From assembly GCA_905221605.1 (NCBI GenBank), contig CAJNDS010002683.1, positions 101,001 through 165,000 of the forward strand: DNA of 64,000 nt. The letters are read 5' to 3'. This DNA is from Symbiodinium natans (lineage: Eukaryota; Sar; Dinophyceae; Suessiales; Symbiodiniaceae). The notes under the pieces are model-generated. The model saw only the letters and a list, made by a program, of their open reading frames with translations, was not told the origin of the DNA and ran no database searches. Each line of letters opens with the position of its first letter. The stretch's first letter is position 1. The position numbers were made by a program, and so were the translations under genes. Shown piece after piece: positions 35,680-47,889 of this stretch.

Positions 35680-38600
35680 CTAAACACATAGTCCTTTCAA
35701 GGGTTCTTTAAAACTTCACCTTTTTCCCTCAGAGATTGAGCCTCGGTGTGTTCTGCTTGCAACGGCCAGAAGGCCCCAAGGACTTGTTGGGCGGAATCTC
35801 TTAATGAGGGGGGCAGGGGTCGACAATTGGGGAGGTTCTAGTTAATATAATTCCATACAGTATAACGTATACATGTTATACATATACATATATATAGACA
35901 TATCTATGGATTCGGCGGTGTAACCGTACCTGGTTTCTGCTACTTTTCTTGGGGGGTGGGGGGGGGGGGGGGGGGGGGGGGGATAAGAACGTCATTCATA
36001 TTGCATGCATGCCCAAAACACTGGTATTTGCAGCGTTTTCGCCTCTTTGTACAACATACTGCACAAGGATGTGGAAGAAGAAAATCTGTCACAAGCGTCC
36101 AGCCTTTCGCGACCATGCCGAACACACGTCCCACAAAAACCGTCAAAGTCCTGAAATTTGGCAAATGCGTTTTCGGAAATGCAAGCCTCCAAAGACACAG
36201 CTGCAGAGGCTGTCTTGGCAGAAATGCATGAAAACATCGCAAATTACAGTGTTTGCCGCGCGTGCACACAGCAAAGCTGTGAGACTCGCGCCACGACTGC
36301 ACACACAGCAACGGAAAAGTCCCAGAGCGCTCATGGCCCCAACAACAAAACGACCCGAAAATCTTGCAAAAACCCAACGTTTAGCAAAAACGACTTACGA
36401 AATCACGCTTTTCTAAAACCTCCCAAAATAGGCCTGTCGACTAGTCCACGGCGGCGGGATATAGATATGTGTGTAGGGTTCGGGGGGTTCCAGTTTGCTT
36501 GTTCTGGAGACTAAATCCGAACCGCCCCGCCTCGCCGATGAGAAGTGGAATGTTGACCATGAGCTGCGTGGTGCAAATACCTGCAGAGACAAAGTGAAGA
36601 ACCTCCCAACCAACCCCGAGCATTTTTCAGAGACAGGACCCTCATTGCCCATAGGTGTGTCAGGTTGGCCCACGCCATCCCAACCTGTGAACTCAGGGTT
36701 GTAGGGTTCAGGGCTAATTGGGCTTGGGTTTAGGATTTAGGCCGAACCCTACAAACCTTGCATGTTTATGGTAAGGCACCGTCCGTTTATTTGAGGTCTT
36801 GGGCTCTCTCTTGTAAGTCCCCTTGTCTGAGCCGCCAGCCATTCAGCATGATCCGGCTAAGCCTGGCTGGGGATGCTTTTAGGCACTCGCGGATGTCAAT
36901 GAGGAACCCGAACAACGAGCAAGATAATTGCAGTTCAGGCGTTTCGCTGAGAGTGGAAGGTTCAGGGCTATCGGATTTACGGCATCGGTTGGCTTATGGC
37001 CCAGAGTCTTAGTGGAGTTGCGGAATTGCGTTTGAGGTTTTTCGGAAAAAATCGCCATTTCAGGTGTTGCCAACGTTTCCCACGAGCTTAGGGTCTGGCG
37101 TTTAGCATTTGGGGTTAAGGGTTGTCGGCTCTCGAACTTTAGGAAATAATCATGGGCTTAGTTAGGGAGTTACAATTTACAATGGGGATTGTAAGCGGAC
37201 AATGATACGAACTGAATTATCCAGGCTATTCAAGACTCCTGCATTAACACAGCGGAGTGCTCCGCGGTTGAGGTGGAATCGGGGGCGGACGGGAGGGGCG
37301 GGGCTAGAATCTCCGCTTGCCTCAGTCTGAAGGTTTAGGGCTTAGATCCATCACTGAGGCCGGCTGCAAACAACCAACCCTAAATAACCCTCAATAACCC
37401 TATATAACCCTAAAAACCCTAAATGACCCTAGGCAACCCTAAAGCCTATAAACCCTAACGAGGAGACAAAATCTGTGTTCTGCATGTCTTCAGAACATAT
37501 ACTGGGCTTTTCGAGGGTCGGGCGCTGCCGCGTAGAACTCGCAGCTTTCTGGAGGGGAGGGCAGCACGATGCCTGGCAATCCAACGCTGAAGTTTAAGGA
37601 GTGTAAGGCTTGCGGCTTAAAAGGTTAAGGTTTGGAGTTTCGGGTTTAGCCAGCAGAAGGGAACCGCCAATAGGCACCGCAGGAGATGATGCGCAGACAA
37701 TACTTGTCTTGAACTAACGCCTGCTCCAGACAACTCCTCTACAGCATTGTCAACCTTAACCCGCCGTTGGACGAATCGTTTTCAACTGTTTCTACTGATG
37801 TAGTCTTCATGCGGATGCTTTTCAAGCTCTAGTACGTAAGGCCCGGTGACGATTCGGCCTCCTGCTCTGCAGGCGGCTTGGGAGAAGCTACAACAGCAAC
37901 TTTACTACCCTAACAACTCCTTCATCATGGTCGAGCCTACCCGGAAGCTGCCACATGGTGCAAGCAAACAAACGAGAAAACATTGGCAAACAGAGAGAGA
38001 GAGAGAGAGATGTATGTGTGTATATGTATACATAGTATATATGTGCATATCTATAGTCATTAGACTTGTCCAACGTTCAGCATGCGCACCTATAGCCCAT
38101 AGACTTTGCATGGAAGAAGAGGAAGAGCTGGTCTAGACAGGAGTGTTATGGCTCTTAAAACGTACAGTGCCGGACCGGATGGTAAGGGGCCGGGCCTCGG
38201 GAGTTCTTGCAGGTGCATTGCGCCGCAACTTTATGGTCTGCGTCGCTTCAGGGTCTTTCGACGCCACCAACTGGTTTCGGGTTTTAGAATCCCAAACCCG
38301 ATCATTGGACTGAACATGGGCCGAGCGGCCGTAGACGCCCAGGTGAGAAGCCCAAGACAGCTCCTGATCGAGTTTGGCGTTTCGAGCTGTTTACCCCGAA
38401 GCCCCATAAGCTTCAAACATGAGTCGCATGAATCCTAAAAAGAGCTTGCTCTTCGGCATCACTTAGTAGTGGCCTTTTTTGTACACCAGGGCATTTGCTT
38501 ACTCGGCCCGTTGCCTGTTGCCCTAGGCACTGCACAGGTCCTGCTCTAAAGCGTCTCGGCAAAATTCTCTCTGGCCCGACCTGGGCTGAAACAGGTACTA

Positions 38601-38830
38601 AACAGGTGGCTCCAGAATTTCGGGCAGAGGATCCTGGGAGGGCTCAAGCATCGTCATCCCGGGCTCAAGGCCTGAACCTGAATTTCAGGCCTACATGAAC
38701 CCTGGCTTGCTCCGTAAGCAGACTCTCCCACGGCAAAAGTTGACAGGCAAACTCAACTGATGGCCCCGACCAGCCACGTGCATGGAAAACTGCTCTTTTG
38801 TCGCTTCGCTTTGTTAGGTGTCGTGGTTCA
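35680..38830. other. Intergenic, G run and mixed open frames
   Basis: A TA-rich stretch at 35840-35910 precedes a G6-T-G25 run (35951-35982). Between 36000 and 36420 plus and minus strands are both open over 100 codons; the plus frame at 36180-36340 (ASKDTAAEAVLAEMHENIAN) is the most protein-like but unsupported. 37376-37450 holds spaced AACCCTA words. Confidence 0.4.
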
Positions 38831-38835
38831 ATACT

Positions 38836-39449
<614 letters not shown>

Positions 39450-41855
39450 TATGGATTAGGGTTCGGGGGGTCCAGGGTTCGGGGTTCTCAGGTTGGCCAC
39501 GGGACTGGGTGGTTCGAGGTGGGCTTCCTGCGAGGCACCACTGCAAAGGCGCTTTGACCACTGGCACTTTAAGCTCTCAACCCTGGGTATCCTACGAAAC
39601 ACTAAGCCCGGCGAGAAGCATGTCATAAGAAAGCCATGCAACGTAATGCATCTGTTCCGGAAGCTCCTGGCCATGCTTATGTTCTAAAAGCTCTGGCTTT
39701 CTGGAGGTATCATCCAGTTCCCTGATGATAGTAATTGATGGGCCGATCGCATTCGCGTTCCGGCTATCCCAACAATGGACCCAGAGAATGAACAACAACA
39801 ATTGAAAAGGAATCAGGTAGGGCTCAGGCTCTCGAAGGCTTCTAACGGTTGGAAAACCTTCCTGAAACATTCTTTCACCCTGCTTGACCTCCACTTGCAG
39901 CTTTCGCTGGCCTTGAGCTCCCGAATCCAGCAAGAAACAATGGAGGCCCGGAACCCCCAACCCGAGGCGGCTGAGAAGGCGGCGACATGGAGGCCGACAT
40001 TGGGAGCCAGCTTGACAGCTGGCCGATCTGAGCGCCGAGATGGGAGGCTCCGGCTTGGCGACGATGCTTGTATGGGGAGATGGGGGGGGGTTCCGAACAT
40101 CACAACTCCCTTTTAAGGGAGGAGTCCTAGCCTGTTGTGGTGGGAGTGTAAAGGGGGTCCTTAATTGGAAAACTCCCACCCAGGGCTCAGACAGTTCATG
40201 GGTTGGGGCTCGAAGGCAGAATGGGCTCATTCCGGAAACATGCAACACAAAAGACCACAACCAACAAACATGCAAAAACATAACAAAACGAAACAAAACG
40301 AAACAAAACAAAACAAACAAAACAAAACAAAACAAACAAAACAAGCAAACAAATTGGCACGTAGTTCGGGTTAAGGGTTTAGGGCATGTGATGACGTGGT
40401 CATCACCACGGAGATTAAACGCGTGAAGGCCATCGCATCTCTTGGGAGACGGCCACGGCCGAGCTCCACGTCTTGCTATCCTCGGCCGCTGCCCCAAACC
40501 GTCTCGGGATCACCGAAACCGCAAATCAAAGCCACTTCAGGACAGGCCCAGGGCTATACGAGGGTGCTGGTATAGAAGGACTCTACGAAAGGAACATGGG
40601 GGAAGCTACCCACCAGAGCCGTATCTTGGGCCCCCAGCCTCTGAGAGATTTCCCTAGCGCTCCCCTACAGGTAGGGGGCGAATGCTGTGATCGTCTTACA
40701 AGCCCTAACCTTGCTTGGAACTTCATGAGAAGTTGTAACTGGGGCTAGAAGTAACCTGGCATCTAGACTACCGACTACCGCACTTTAGCCCTACTTGTCA
40801 AGCACCCATGAACCTCGGATTGAAAGGCTTCAGGGGGGCGCACAACATCCTTGAGCCCTAAACCCCACGTGCCAGCCCGTGAAGACCCTAGAAGTGCTAC
40901 AATTAAAGCAGTTGCTTGTGGGGCGTAGGGGGTTCCAGGGTTTCGGTATTGGGGAGGAAAAGGAAGGCTTTCAAGTTCCTCGGATGCCCTTTGAAGCCCT
41001 TAAGCCCTGAAGCCTAGAGTCAAGAACGGCCCGGTAAACACCCAACAGACCATGACTTTCTCATAAACGCCCTTACAGCCCTTCCACTCCGACCCTGCTC
41101 GGTTCCTCCCTAATCGGGTTTAGGCGGTTTAGGGTTTTGGGCGATTTAGGGTTTCAGGTTCTTAGGAAGATTTTTGGGGATTGCGATGCGGGACGCCTGC
41201 AAAAGAGGAATAATTGCCCCGGCCCCTACGAAAAATATTTAATCCCTTTAAAAAAACAGAAACACAAATTGGTGTTGCGTAGGCGGGGGTGGGGGGTGGG
41301 GGGATGTTTTTGCTCTTAACTAGGGGCGCGCATTATCCAAGCAGAGCTCTGGCGAAGACTTCACTAAAACTTGAACCCCAAAGCTCTTATGCAAAATATA
41401 AAACACAATAATAGTAGATGTGTGTACATACAGATATATGTATATGTGTATACATATTCAGGTCTTAGGCCCTTTAAATTCACCCCAAAACCTCAGCGCT
41501 GGGCGAGCGCCAGATCAGACACTGTGGAAGGCTGCAGCTGGTATCTCGGCAGTTTGTAAGGACAAGGGGGGGGCTCAGGGGCAGTAGAATTAGACTCTAG
41601 ACCACTGCCAACCCGGGCCCCTGCCTCCCCTCGGAGGGTACCGCTTGATCCGCTGAGGACTGCTTGAACCTGGTCCAACGGCTGCTTTGGGGTGTCAGGT
41701 TGCGGGGTTAGGCCTATAAAGCTAGTACTAGGTATAAGACAAGCTTTAGGCTTCGGGGGACATAAAAACTGGGGGTTTTTAAGTGGAAAAAGTTGACCTT
41801 CTTCTTTGTACCCGTGAACCTCCAAGTCGGTTCTAGGGGTCTGCTTTGGGTGAAG
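39450..41855. other. Intergenic, competing open frames
   Basis: From 39590 to 40120 both strands are open for over 100 codons (plus: MDPENEQQQLKRNQVGLRLS; minus: SITIIRELDDTSRKPELLEH). No family, so no call. The rest is telomere-like litter. Confidence 0.35.
40270..40350 (+). repeat. AAAAC/AAAC microsatellite
   Basis: About 80 bases of AAAACGAAAC, AAAAC and AAAC units. Confidence 0.85.
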
Positions 41856-41858
41856 GCC

Positions 41859-42005
41859 GAATCAGGGGAACAGATTCCGAGACCAGCAGGGCCGAATCAG
41901 AGACCAGCAGGGGGGAATCAGAGACCAGCAGGAGACCAGATTCAAAGACCAAGCTCCCAGATTCCGAGACCAGACATCGGATTCAGAGACCAGGCTCGCG
42001 AGTAC
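41859..42005 (+). repeat. 21-bp minisatellite, left inverted arm
   Basis: About seven degenerate copies of a unit reading GAATCAGAGACCAGCAGGG. The copy at 41887-41907 is an exact reverse complement of 44773-44793 in the right arm. Confidence 0.85.
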
Positions 42006-42009
42006 AGAC

Positions 42010-42945
42010 TCCAGCCGACCCGACCCGCCCCACTGACCCCTGACCCCCGACCAAGCAACCCACCCGACCAGCCCGACCAACCCAACCGCCTGACCGCCTC
42101 GACCAATCCGATCGGCCCGACGAACCCAATAACCCGACCAACCCAACCCAAGCAGCCAGGGACCCTCACAAGTGGGCGAGGCGACCGAAAGAGTAGACCA
42201 TTGCATTCAGTCACCATGACGCACCCTTGTGGCAGAATGCTGTCGGCACGGTCCTGTGGCGCAGTAACAAGACGACCCGACCCACCCCACCGGCCCCTGA
42301 CCCCCGACCAAGCAACCCACCCGACCAACCCGACCAACCCAACCGGATCCGACCCGCTCGACCGCCCCGACCAATCCGATCGACCCGACCAACCCAACCA
42401 ACCCGACCCACCCAGCCCAAGCAGCCAGGGACCCTGCAGCGACTGAAAGAGTAGACCATTGCATTCAGCCACCATGACGTACCCTCGTGGCAGAATGCTA
42501 TCGGCACCGTCCTGTGGCGCAGCAACAAGCCGACCCGACCCACCCCACCGGCCCCTGACCCCTTGACCAAGCAACCCACCCGACCCACCCGACCAACCCA
42601 ACCGGACCTGACCCGCCCGACCGCCCTGACCAATCCGATCGAACCGACCAACCCAACCAACCCGACCCAATTCAAGCAGCCAGGGACCCTCAGAAATGGA
42701 CGAAGGGACCCGACCAACCCGACCAACCCAACCGGACCCGACCCGCCCGACCGCCCCGACCAATCCGATCGACCCGACCAACCCAACCAACCCGACCAAC
42801 CCAATTCAAGCAGCGAGGGACCCTCAGAAGTGGGCAAAGGGACCCGACCAACCCGACCAACCCAACCGGACCCGACCCGCCCGACCGCCCCGACCAATCC
42901 GATCGACCCGACCAACCCAACCAACCCGACCAACCCAACCCAAAG
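42010..42945 (+). repeat. GACCCGACCAACCCAAC compound repeat
   Basis: Built of short CGACCAACCC-type units. Two long periods are visible: about 257 bp in the left part, where GAGTAGACCATTGCATTCAG plus a CACCATGACG block recurs near 42190 and 42448, and 132 bp in the right part (AGGGACCCGACCAACC near 42706 and 42838). Long open frames of Pro/Thr/Asn on plus and Gly/Leu/Val on minus are by-products. Confidence 0.9.
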
Positions 42946-42949
42946 TTTG

Positions 42950-44660
42950 GGAGGTACCAAACCCACGATGCGGACATTGTCTGGCCAAATGGGGGGGGGC
43001 TGCGCCCCCCCCAACCCCCCCGTTTTTTTGTTTTTCTCCTTGGGCTTGTGCCGTTTGTTTTTACTCGGACAGGCCTGCTTCAAAAGAATCCGTTCCAAAC
43101 CCATTTTTTACTCGGGCAAGCCTGCTTCAAACGAATCCCTTCCAAACCCACGATGCGGGCATTGTCTTGGCAAATGGGGGGGGCTGCGCCCCCCCCAACC
43201 CGCCCGCTTGTATTTTATGCTCGGGCAAGCCTGCTTCAAACGAATCGCTTCCAAACCCATGATGCGTGCATTGTGTTTGCAAATGGGGGGGGGGATTTTC
43301 CTCGGGCTCGTGCCGTTTGTTTTTACTGGGGCAGGCCTGCTTCAAAAGGATCCCTTTCAAACCCATTTTTTACTCGGGCAAGCCTGCTTCGAACGAATCC
43401 CTTCCAAACCCACGATGCGGGCATTGTCTTGGCAAATGGGGGCAAGCCTGCTTCAAACGAATCGCTTCAAACCCATGATGCGTGCATTGTGTTTGCAAAT
43501 GGGGGGGGGGGCTGCGCCCCCCCGAACCCCCCCGCTTGTCTATTTTCCTCGGGCAGGCCTGCTTCAAACGAATCCCTTCCAAACCCACGATGCAAACATT
43601 GTCTTGGCAAATGGGGGGGGGCTGCGCCCCCCCCAACCCCCCCGCTTTTCTATTTTCCTCGGGCAAGCCTGCTTCAAACGAATCTATTCCAAACCCACGA
43701 TGCGGACATTGTCTTGCCAAATGGGGGGGGGCTGCGCCCCCCCCAACCCCCCCGCTTTTTTTTTTATTTTTTCTCCTCGGGCTTGTGCCGTTTGTTTTTA
43801 CTCGGACAGGCCTGCTTCAAAAGAATCCGTTCCAAACCCTTTTTTTTACCTCGGGCAAGCCTGCTTCAAACGAATCCCTTCCAAACCCACGATGCGGGCA
43901 TTGTCTTGGCAAATGGGGGGGGCTGCGCCCCCCCCAACCCCCCCGCTTGTATTTTATACTCGGGCAAGCCTGCTTCAAACGAATCGCTTCCAAACCCATG
44001 ATGCGTGCATTGTGTTTGCATATGGGGGGGGGGGATTTTGCTCGGCCTCGTGCCGTTTGTTTTTACTCGGGCAGGCCTGCTTCATTATGAATCCGTTCCA
44101 AACCCATTTTTTACTCGGGCAAGCCTGCTTGGAACGAATCCCTTCCAAACCCACGATGCGGGCATTGTCTTGGCAAATGGGGGGGCTCGGGCAAGCCTGC
44201 TTCAAACGAATCGCTTCAAGCCCATGATGCGTGCATTGTGTTTGCAAATGGGGGGGGGGCTGCGCCCCCCCGAACCCCCCCGCTTGTCTATTTTCCTCGG
44301 GCAGGCCTGCTTCAAACGAATCCCTTCCAAACCCACGATGCAGGCATTGTCTTGGCAAATGGGGGGGGGCTGCGCCCCCCCCCAACCCCCCCGCTTTTCT
44401 ATTTCCTCGGGCAAGCCTGCTTCAAACGAATCTATTCCAAACCCACGATGCGGACATTGTCTTGCCAAATGGGGGGGGGCTGCGCCCCCCCCAACCCCCC
44501 CGCTTCTTTCTTTTTTTCTCCTCGGGCTTGTGCCGTTTGTTTTTACTCGGACAGGCCTGCTTCAAAAGAATCCGTTCCAAACCCTTTTTTTACCTCGGGC
44601 AAGCCTGCTTCAAACGAATCCCTTCCAAACCCACGATGCGGGCATTGTCTTGGCAAATAA
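42950..44660 (+). repeat. Higher-order satellite with GC palindromes
   Basis: Basic unit of about 95-130 bp: GGGCAAGCCTGCTTCAAACG, AATCCCTTCCAAACCCACGA, TGCGGGCATTGTCTTGGC, AAATG, then a G run, CTGCG and a C run. The palindrome GGGGGGGCTGCGCCCCCCC occurs nine times. A larger period is seen by the landmark CTTGTGCCGTTTGTTTTTAC at 43045, 43782 and 44526 (737 and 744 bp). Long plus-strand frames up to 554 codons are open simply because the unit lacks stops. Confidence 0.92.
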
Positions 44661-44723
44661 ACCAGTGGTTACAACAATGAACCCTTTGCTTTCTCTTGAT
44701 AAACCCTTGGTTTCGGCAGCCAC

Positions 44724-44928
44724 CCTGTCTGGTCTCTGATTCAGCCCTGCCTGGTCTCTGATTCGGCCTTGCCTGGTCTCTGATTCGGCCCTGTCTGGTC
44801 TCTGATCCTGAGGGGGGTGATTCTGGCATCTGGTCTCTGATTCTGCCTTTCTGGTCTCTGATTCCGAGCCTGGCCTCTGATTCGACCCTCTGGTCTCTGA
44901 TTCGACTCTCTGGTCTCTGATTCGTATT
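44724..44928 (-). repeat. 21-bp minisatellite, right inverted arm
   Basis: About nine copies of CTGGTCTCTGATTCGGCCCT, the reverse complement of the array at 41859-42005. Spacing drifts from 21-22 bp on the left to 19 bp on the right. Confidence 0.88.
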
Positions 44929-46115
44929 TTTTCCGTCTGCTTTGGGGTTTGGGGTCTGGCGGCTAAAGGGTTCTAGCCCACGAGCTTCGCTTCATAGGCC
45001 CTGATTCCGTTTGGGGCATTAAGGTCGGTCTTCAGATTACGCCTCGGACGTTGCAAGCACCTCAAAACCCCGAGCCCCGACACCAAAGTGTACGTAACAC
45101 CCTAGGATCATCCCCAATGCTTGGGTTTGGGTATGTATGGTTTCCCACCGCAATTATTTTGCCACCCTCTAGAACTGCCAACCAACAGCTGCGCTACAAC
45201 CCTTTCAGGGCACAGAGCGGTCCGGCATGAGCTCCCCACAGAGGAACCACCACGAAGTCGAACTTCTCCTAGGCCACTATAGGCCACTAGGGTCACTAGT
45301 GTCTCTAGGGTCTCTAGATTCTCCAGCGTCTCTAGGGTTTGGTAGGGTCTCGAGGGTCTAGGGCTCGGGCCTGCAGCCTTCGACAACGACAGCTGGATTG
45401 CAGCTCAGGGTTCATATGGCTCTTCTGCGCTGAGGGACTTTCTTTACGGCGCGGGGACAGTTCTAACAACAATAGGGCCCCAAGTTGGGACGGGAGTCCA
45501 GGGTCGAAGGCTTACGCTGTATAAGGGCCTGTAGGCTTCACAGAAGCCCGCAGCCTACCTCTAGTACCCCTCAAAGCCTGGCGGAAACATTCATGTGTAT
45601 TGCACTGAGGGCCTTTTGCTGCGATGTCGGCCTGAGTTGGGTGATAACTGAGCTTCGGGTCTTCCCCGAAACCCTAAACCACCCCTAAACCCTAAACCCT
45701 GAGCACTGCAAGCCTCGGAAAGCAGGGGCACGGGCGCTGGAGGCTTCCTTGAGCATCCCGCGGAGATCATGGGACACTGAAGCATACCTGGGCTCTAGGG
45801 CTTAGGAGGTTTAGGGTTCGGGAGGCTTCGGCTGGAGGACCGGTCCCCAAATCCTGAAGCCCTCTTGGCCCAACCCGAAACCCTCAATTTGGCCGCAGTT
45901 CCAAAGGTGCGACCAGGTATCCTGTAGGATTCAGCGTTTAATAGTTTAGGGTTCACAGTCTGGGGTTGAATATTCGAGTTACCTGGGAATCCACAGCCAA
46001 CTCCGTGAGCCCAGGCACTTTGAGAACAGCCCAAAACCTAAAATCCCTAAAGGCCCCATATCTGGGATGCCATTGCTGAAGCCCTTGGTATGCTTGTGGA
46101 GGCCGTTTAGATGCC

Positions 46116-46335
46116 CTAAGCCTTACAAGCCCTCATGCAGTACATGGTTCCGTGCCGGTACACCCGCCCCATGGTAGAGCTTTTCTCGGTGTCGACCGCA
46201 AAGCCTGCATCACCGAGTGGAGCTGTCCGACTATGGCCCACTGAGGGCACCAAAATCTGTTCTCTGGCCATACCCCGGCGATCACCAGCGCACTCGATAT
46301 TTTTCCAGAACTGCCAGGTGTCAGAAGTAAATAGA
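46116..46335 (-). CDS. Possible exon of an unrecognised gene
   Basis: The minus strand reads DTWQFWKNIECAGDRRGMAR, then LVPSVGHSRTAPLGDAGFAV and ends GTMYCMRACKA before a stop. Third positions are about two-thirds G or C. A competing plus-strand frame over the same bases is also open, and no splice partners were found, so this is weak. Confidence 0.25.
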
Positions 46336-46674
46336 GAGGGCTCGACGGACAGCCTTCCTGCAAACCTTTGTCCGCGGCATGGGGGGAAGAGTCGCCACCT
46401 GCGTATTGGACCCGTGGAGCGCCTTGAAGTTGAAACTCTGGAGCCCGAGAACCCCGAAGCCGAATAAAACCTAATCCCAAACCTTAAATACCAAGCCAAG
46501 AAGCTTGTGAAAACAAAGTCTTAGGCAACGCCTGAAAATAATTGAACAACCTCAACATCAAACCCTGCAAGCCCTGAACAGTAAAACCCGAAGGCCTCAC
46601 CCCCAAATTAAACCGTAAAACCGAGACCCCAGCACTGAACGCAACACTCCAACCCCCCCCCCCCCCCCCCAGAC

Positions 46675-47885
46675 CCAGCAAAAGGCCAGCTGATGCTGCT
46701 GATGGCCCCAAAGGGCCAGCAAAGGGCCGGCTGATGCTGATGATGCTCCCGTGCTGGCCCCAAAGGGCCAGCAAAAGGGCCAGCTGATGCTGATGATGCT
46801 ACCGTCCTGGTGCCGTGGCAAAAGATGTTGATGACGCTCCCGTGCTGGCCCCGAAGGACCAGCAAAAGGGCCAGCTGATGCTGATGATGCTACCGTCCTG
46901 GTGCCGTGAAGCCCGGCAAAAGGGCAAGCTGATGTTGATGATGCTCCCGTGCTGCAAAAGGTTGATGATGCCACCGTCCTGGTGCCGTGAAGCCCAGCAC
47001 AAGGGCAAGCTGATGCTGATGATGCTCCCGTGCTGGCCCCAAAGGGCCAGCAAAAGGGCCAGCTGATGCTGATGATGCTCGTGCTGGCCCCGTGAGTCAC
47101 AGCACAGGCCGGCTGATGCTGATGATGGTGCCGTGCTGGCCCCAAAGGGCCCAGCAAAGGGCCGCTGATGCTGACGATGCTCCCGTGCTGGCCCTAAAGG
47201 GCCAGCAAAAGGGCCAGCTGATGCTGATGATGCTGCCGTCCTGGTGCCGTGAAGCCCAGCAAAAGGGCAAGCTGATGTTGATGATGCTCCTGTGCTGGCC
47301 CCGTGAGTGCCAGCAAAGGTCCGGCTGATGCTGATGATGCTCCCGTGCTGGCCCTAAAGGGCCAGCAAAAGGGCCAGCTGATGCTGATGATGCTGCCGTC
47401 CTGGTGCCGTGAAGCCCAGCAAAAGGGCAAGCTGATGTTGATGATGCTCCTGTGCTGGCCCCGTGAGTGCCAGCAAAGGTCCGGCTGATGCTGATGATGC
47501 TCCCGTGCTGGCCCTAAAGGGCCAGCAAAAGGGCCAGCTGATGCTGATGATGCTGCCGTCCTGGTGCCGTGAAGCCCAGCAAAAGGGCAAGCTGATGTTG
47601 ATGATGCTCCTGTGCTGGCCCCGTGAGTGCCAGCAAAGGTCCGGCTGATGCTGATGATGCTCCCGTGCTGGCCCTAAAGGGCCAGCAAAAGGGCCAGCTG
47701 ATGCTGATGATGCTGCCGTCCTGGTGCCGTGAAGCCCAGCAAAAGGGCAAGCTGATGTTGATGATGCTCCCGTGCTGGCCCCGTGAGTCCCAGCAAAGGG
47801 CCGGCTGATGCTGATGATGCTCTCGTGCTGGCCCCAAAGGGCCAGCAAAAGGGCCAGCTGATGCTGATGATGCTACCGTCCTGAG
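46675..47885 (+). repeat. 53-bp repeat in a 160-bp higher-order unit
   Basis: Units of about 53 bp: GGGCCAGCAAAAGGGCCAGC, TGATGCTGATGATGCT, then CCCGTGCTGGCCC or CCGTCCTGGTGCCGTGAAG. From 47181 to about 47820 three unit types repeat as a block with an exact period of 160 bp (TCCCGTGCTG at 47181, 47341, 47501, 47661). The left part is less regular. A C18 run (46653-46670) borders it. Both strands are open over long stretches as an artefact. Confidence 0.93.
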
Positions 47886-47889
47886 GCTT

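Noticed and set aside
35949-36416. 145-155 codon frames on both strands
   Set aside because: Open on both strands next to a G run; no domain and no clear codon bias.
39592-40497. 301-codon minus-strand frame
   Set aside because: Its middle is a translated AAAAC microsatellite (FVLFCFVLF) and a long plus-strand frame competes; no domain recognised.
42563-44227. 554-codon plus-strand frame
   Set aside because: It runs through two unrelated satellite families; the other frames are also long and open, and unit lengths vary by non-multiples of three.
46597-47848. Repeated minus-strand frames of 164-186 codons
   Set aside because: Pure translation of the 53/160-bp satellite; 160 is not divisible by three and every frame is similarly open.
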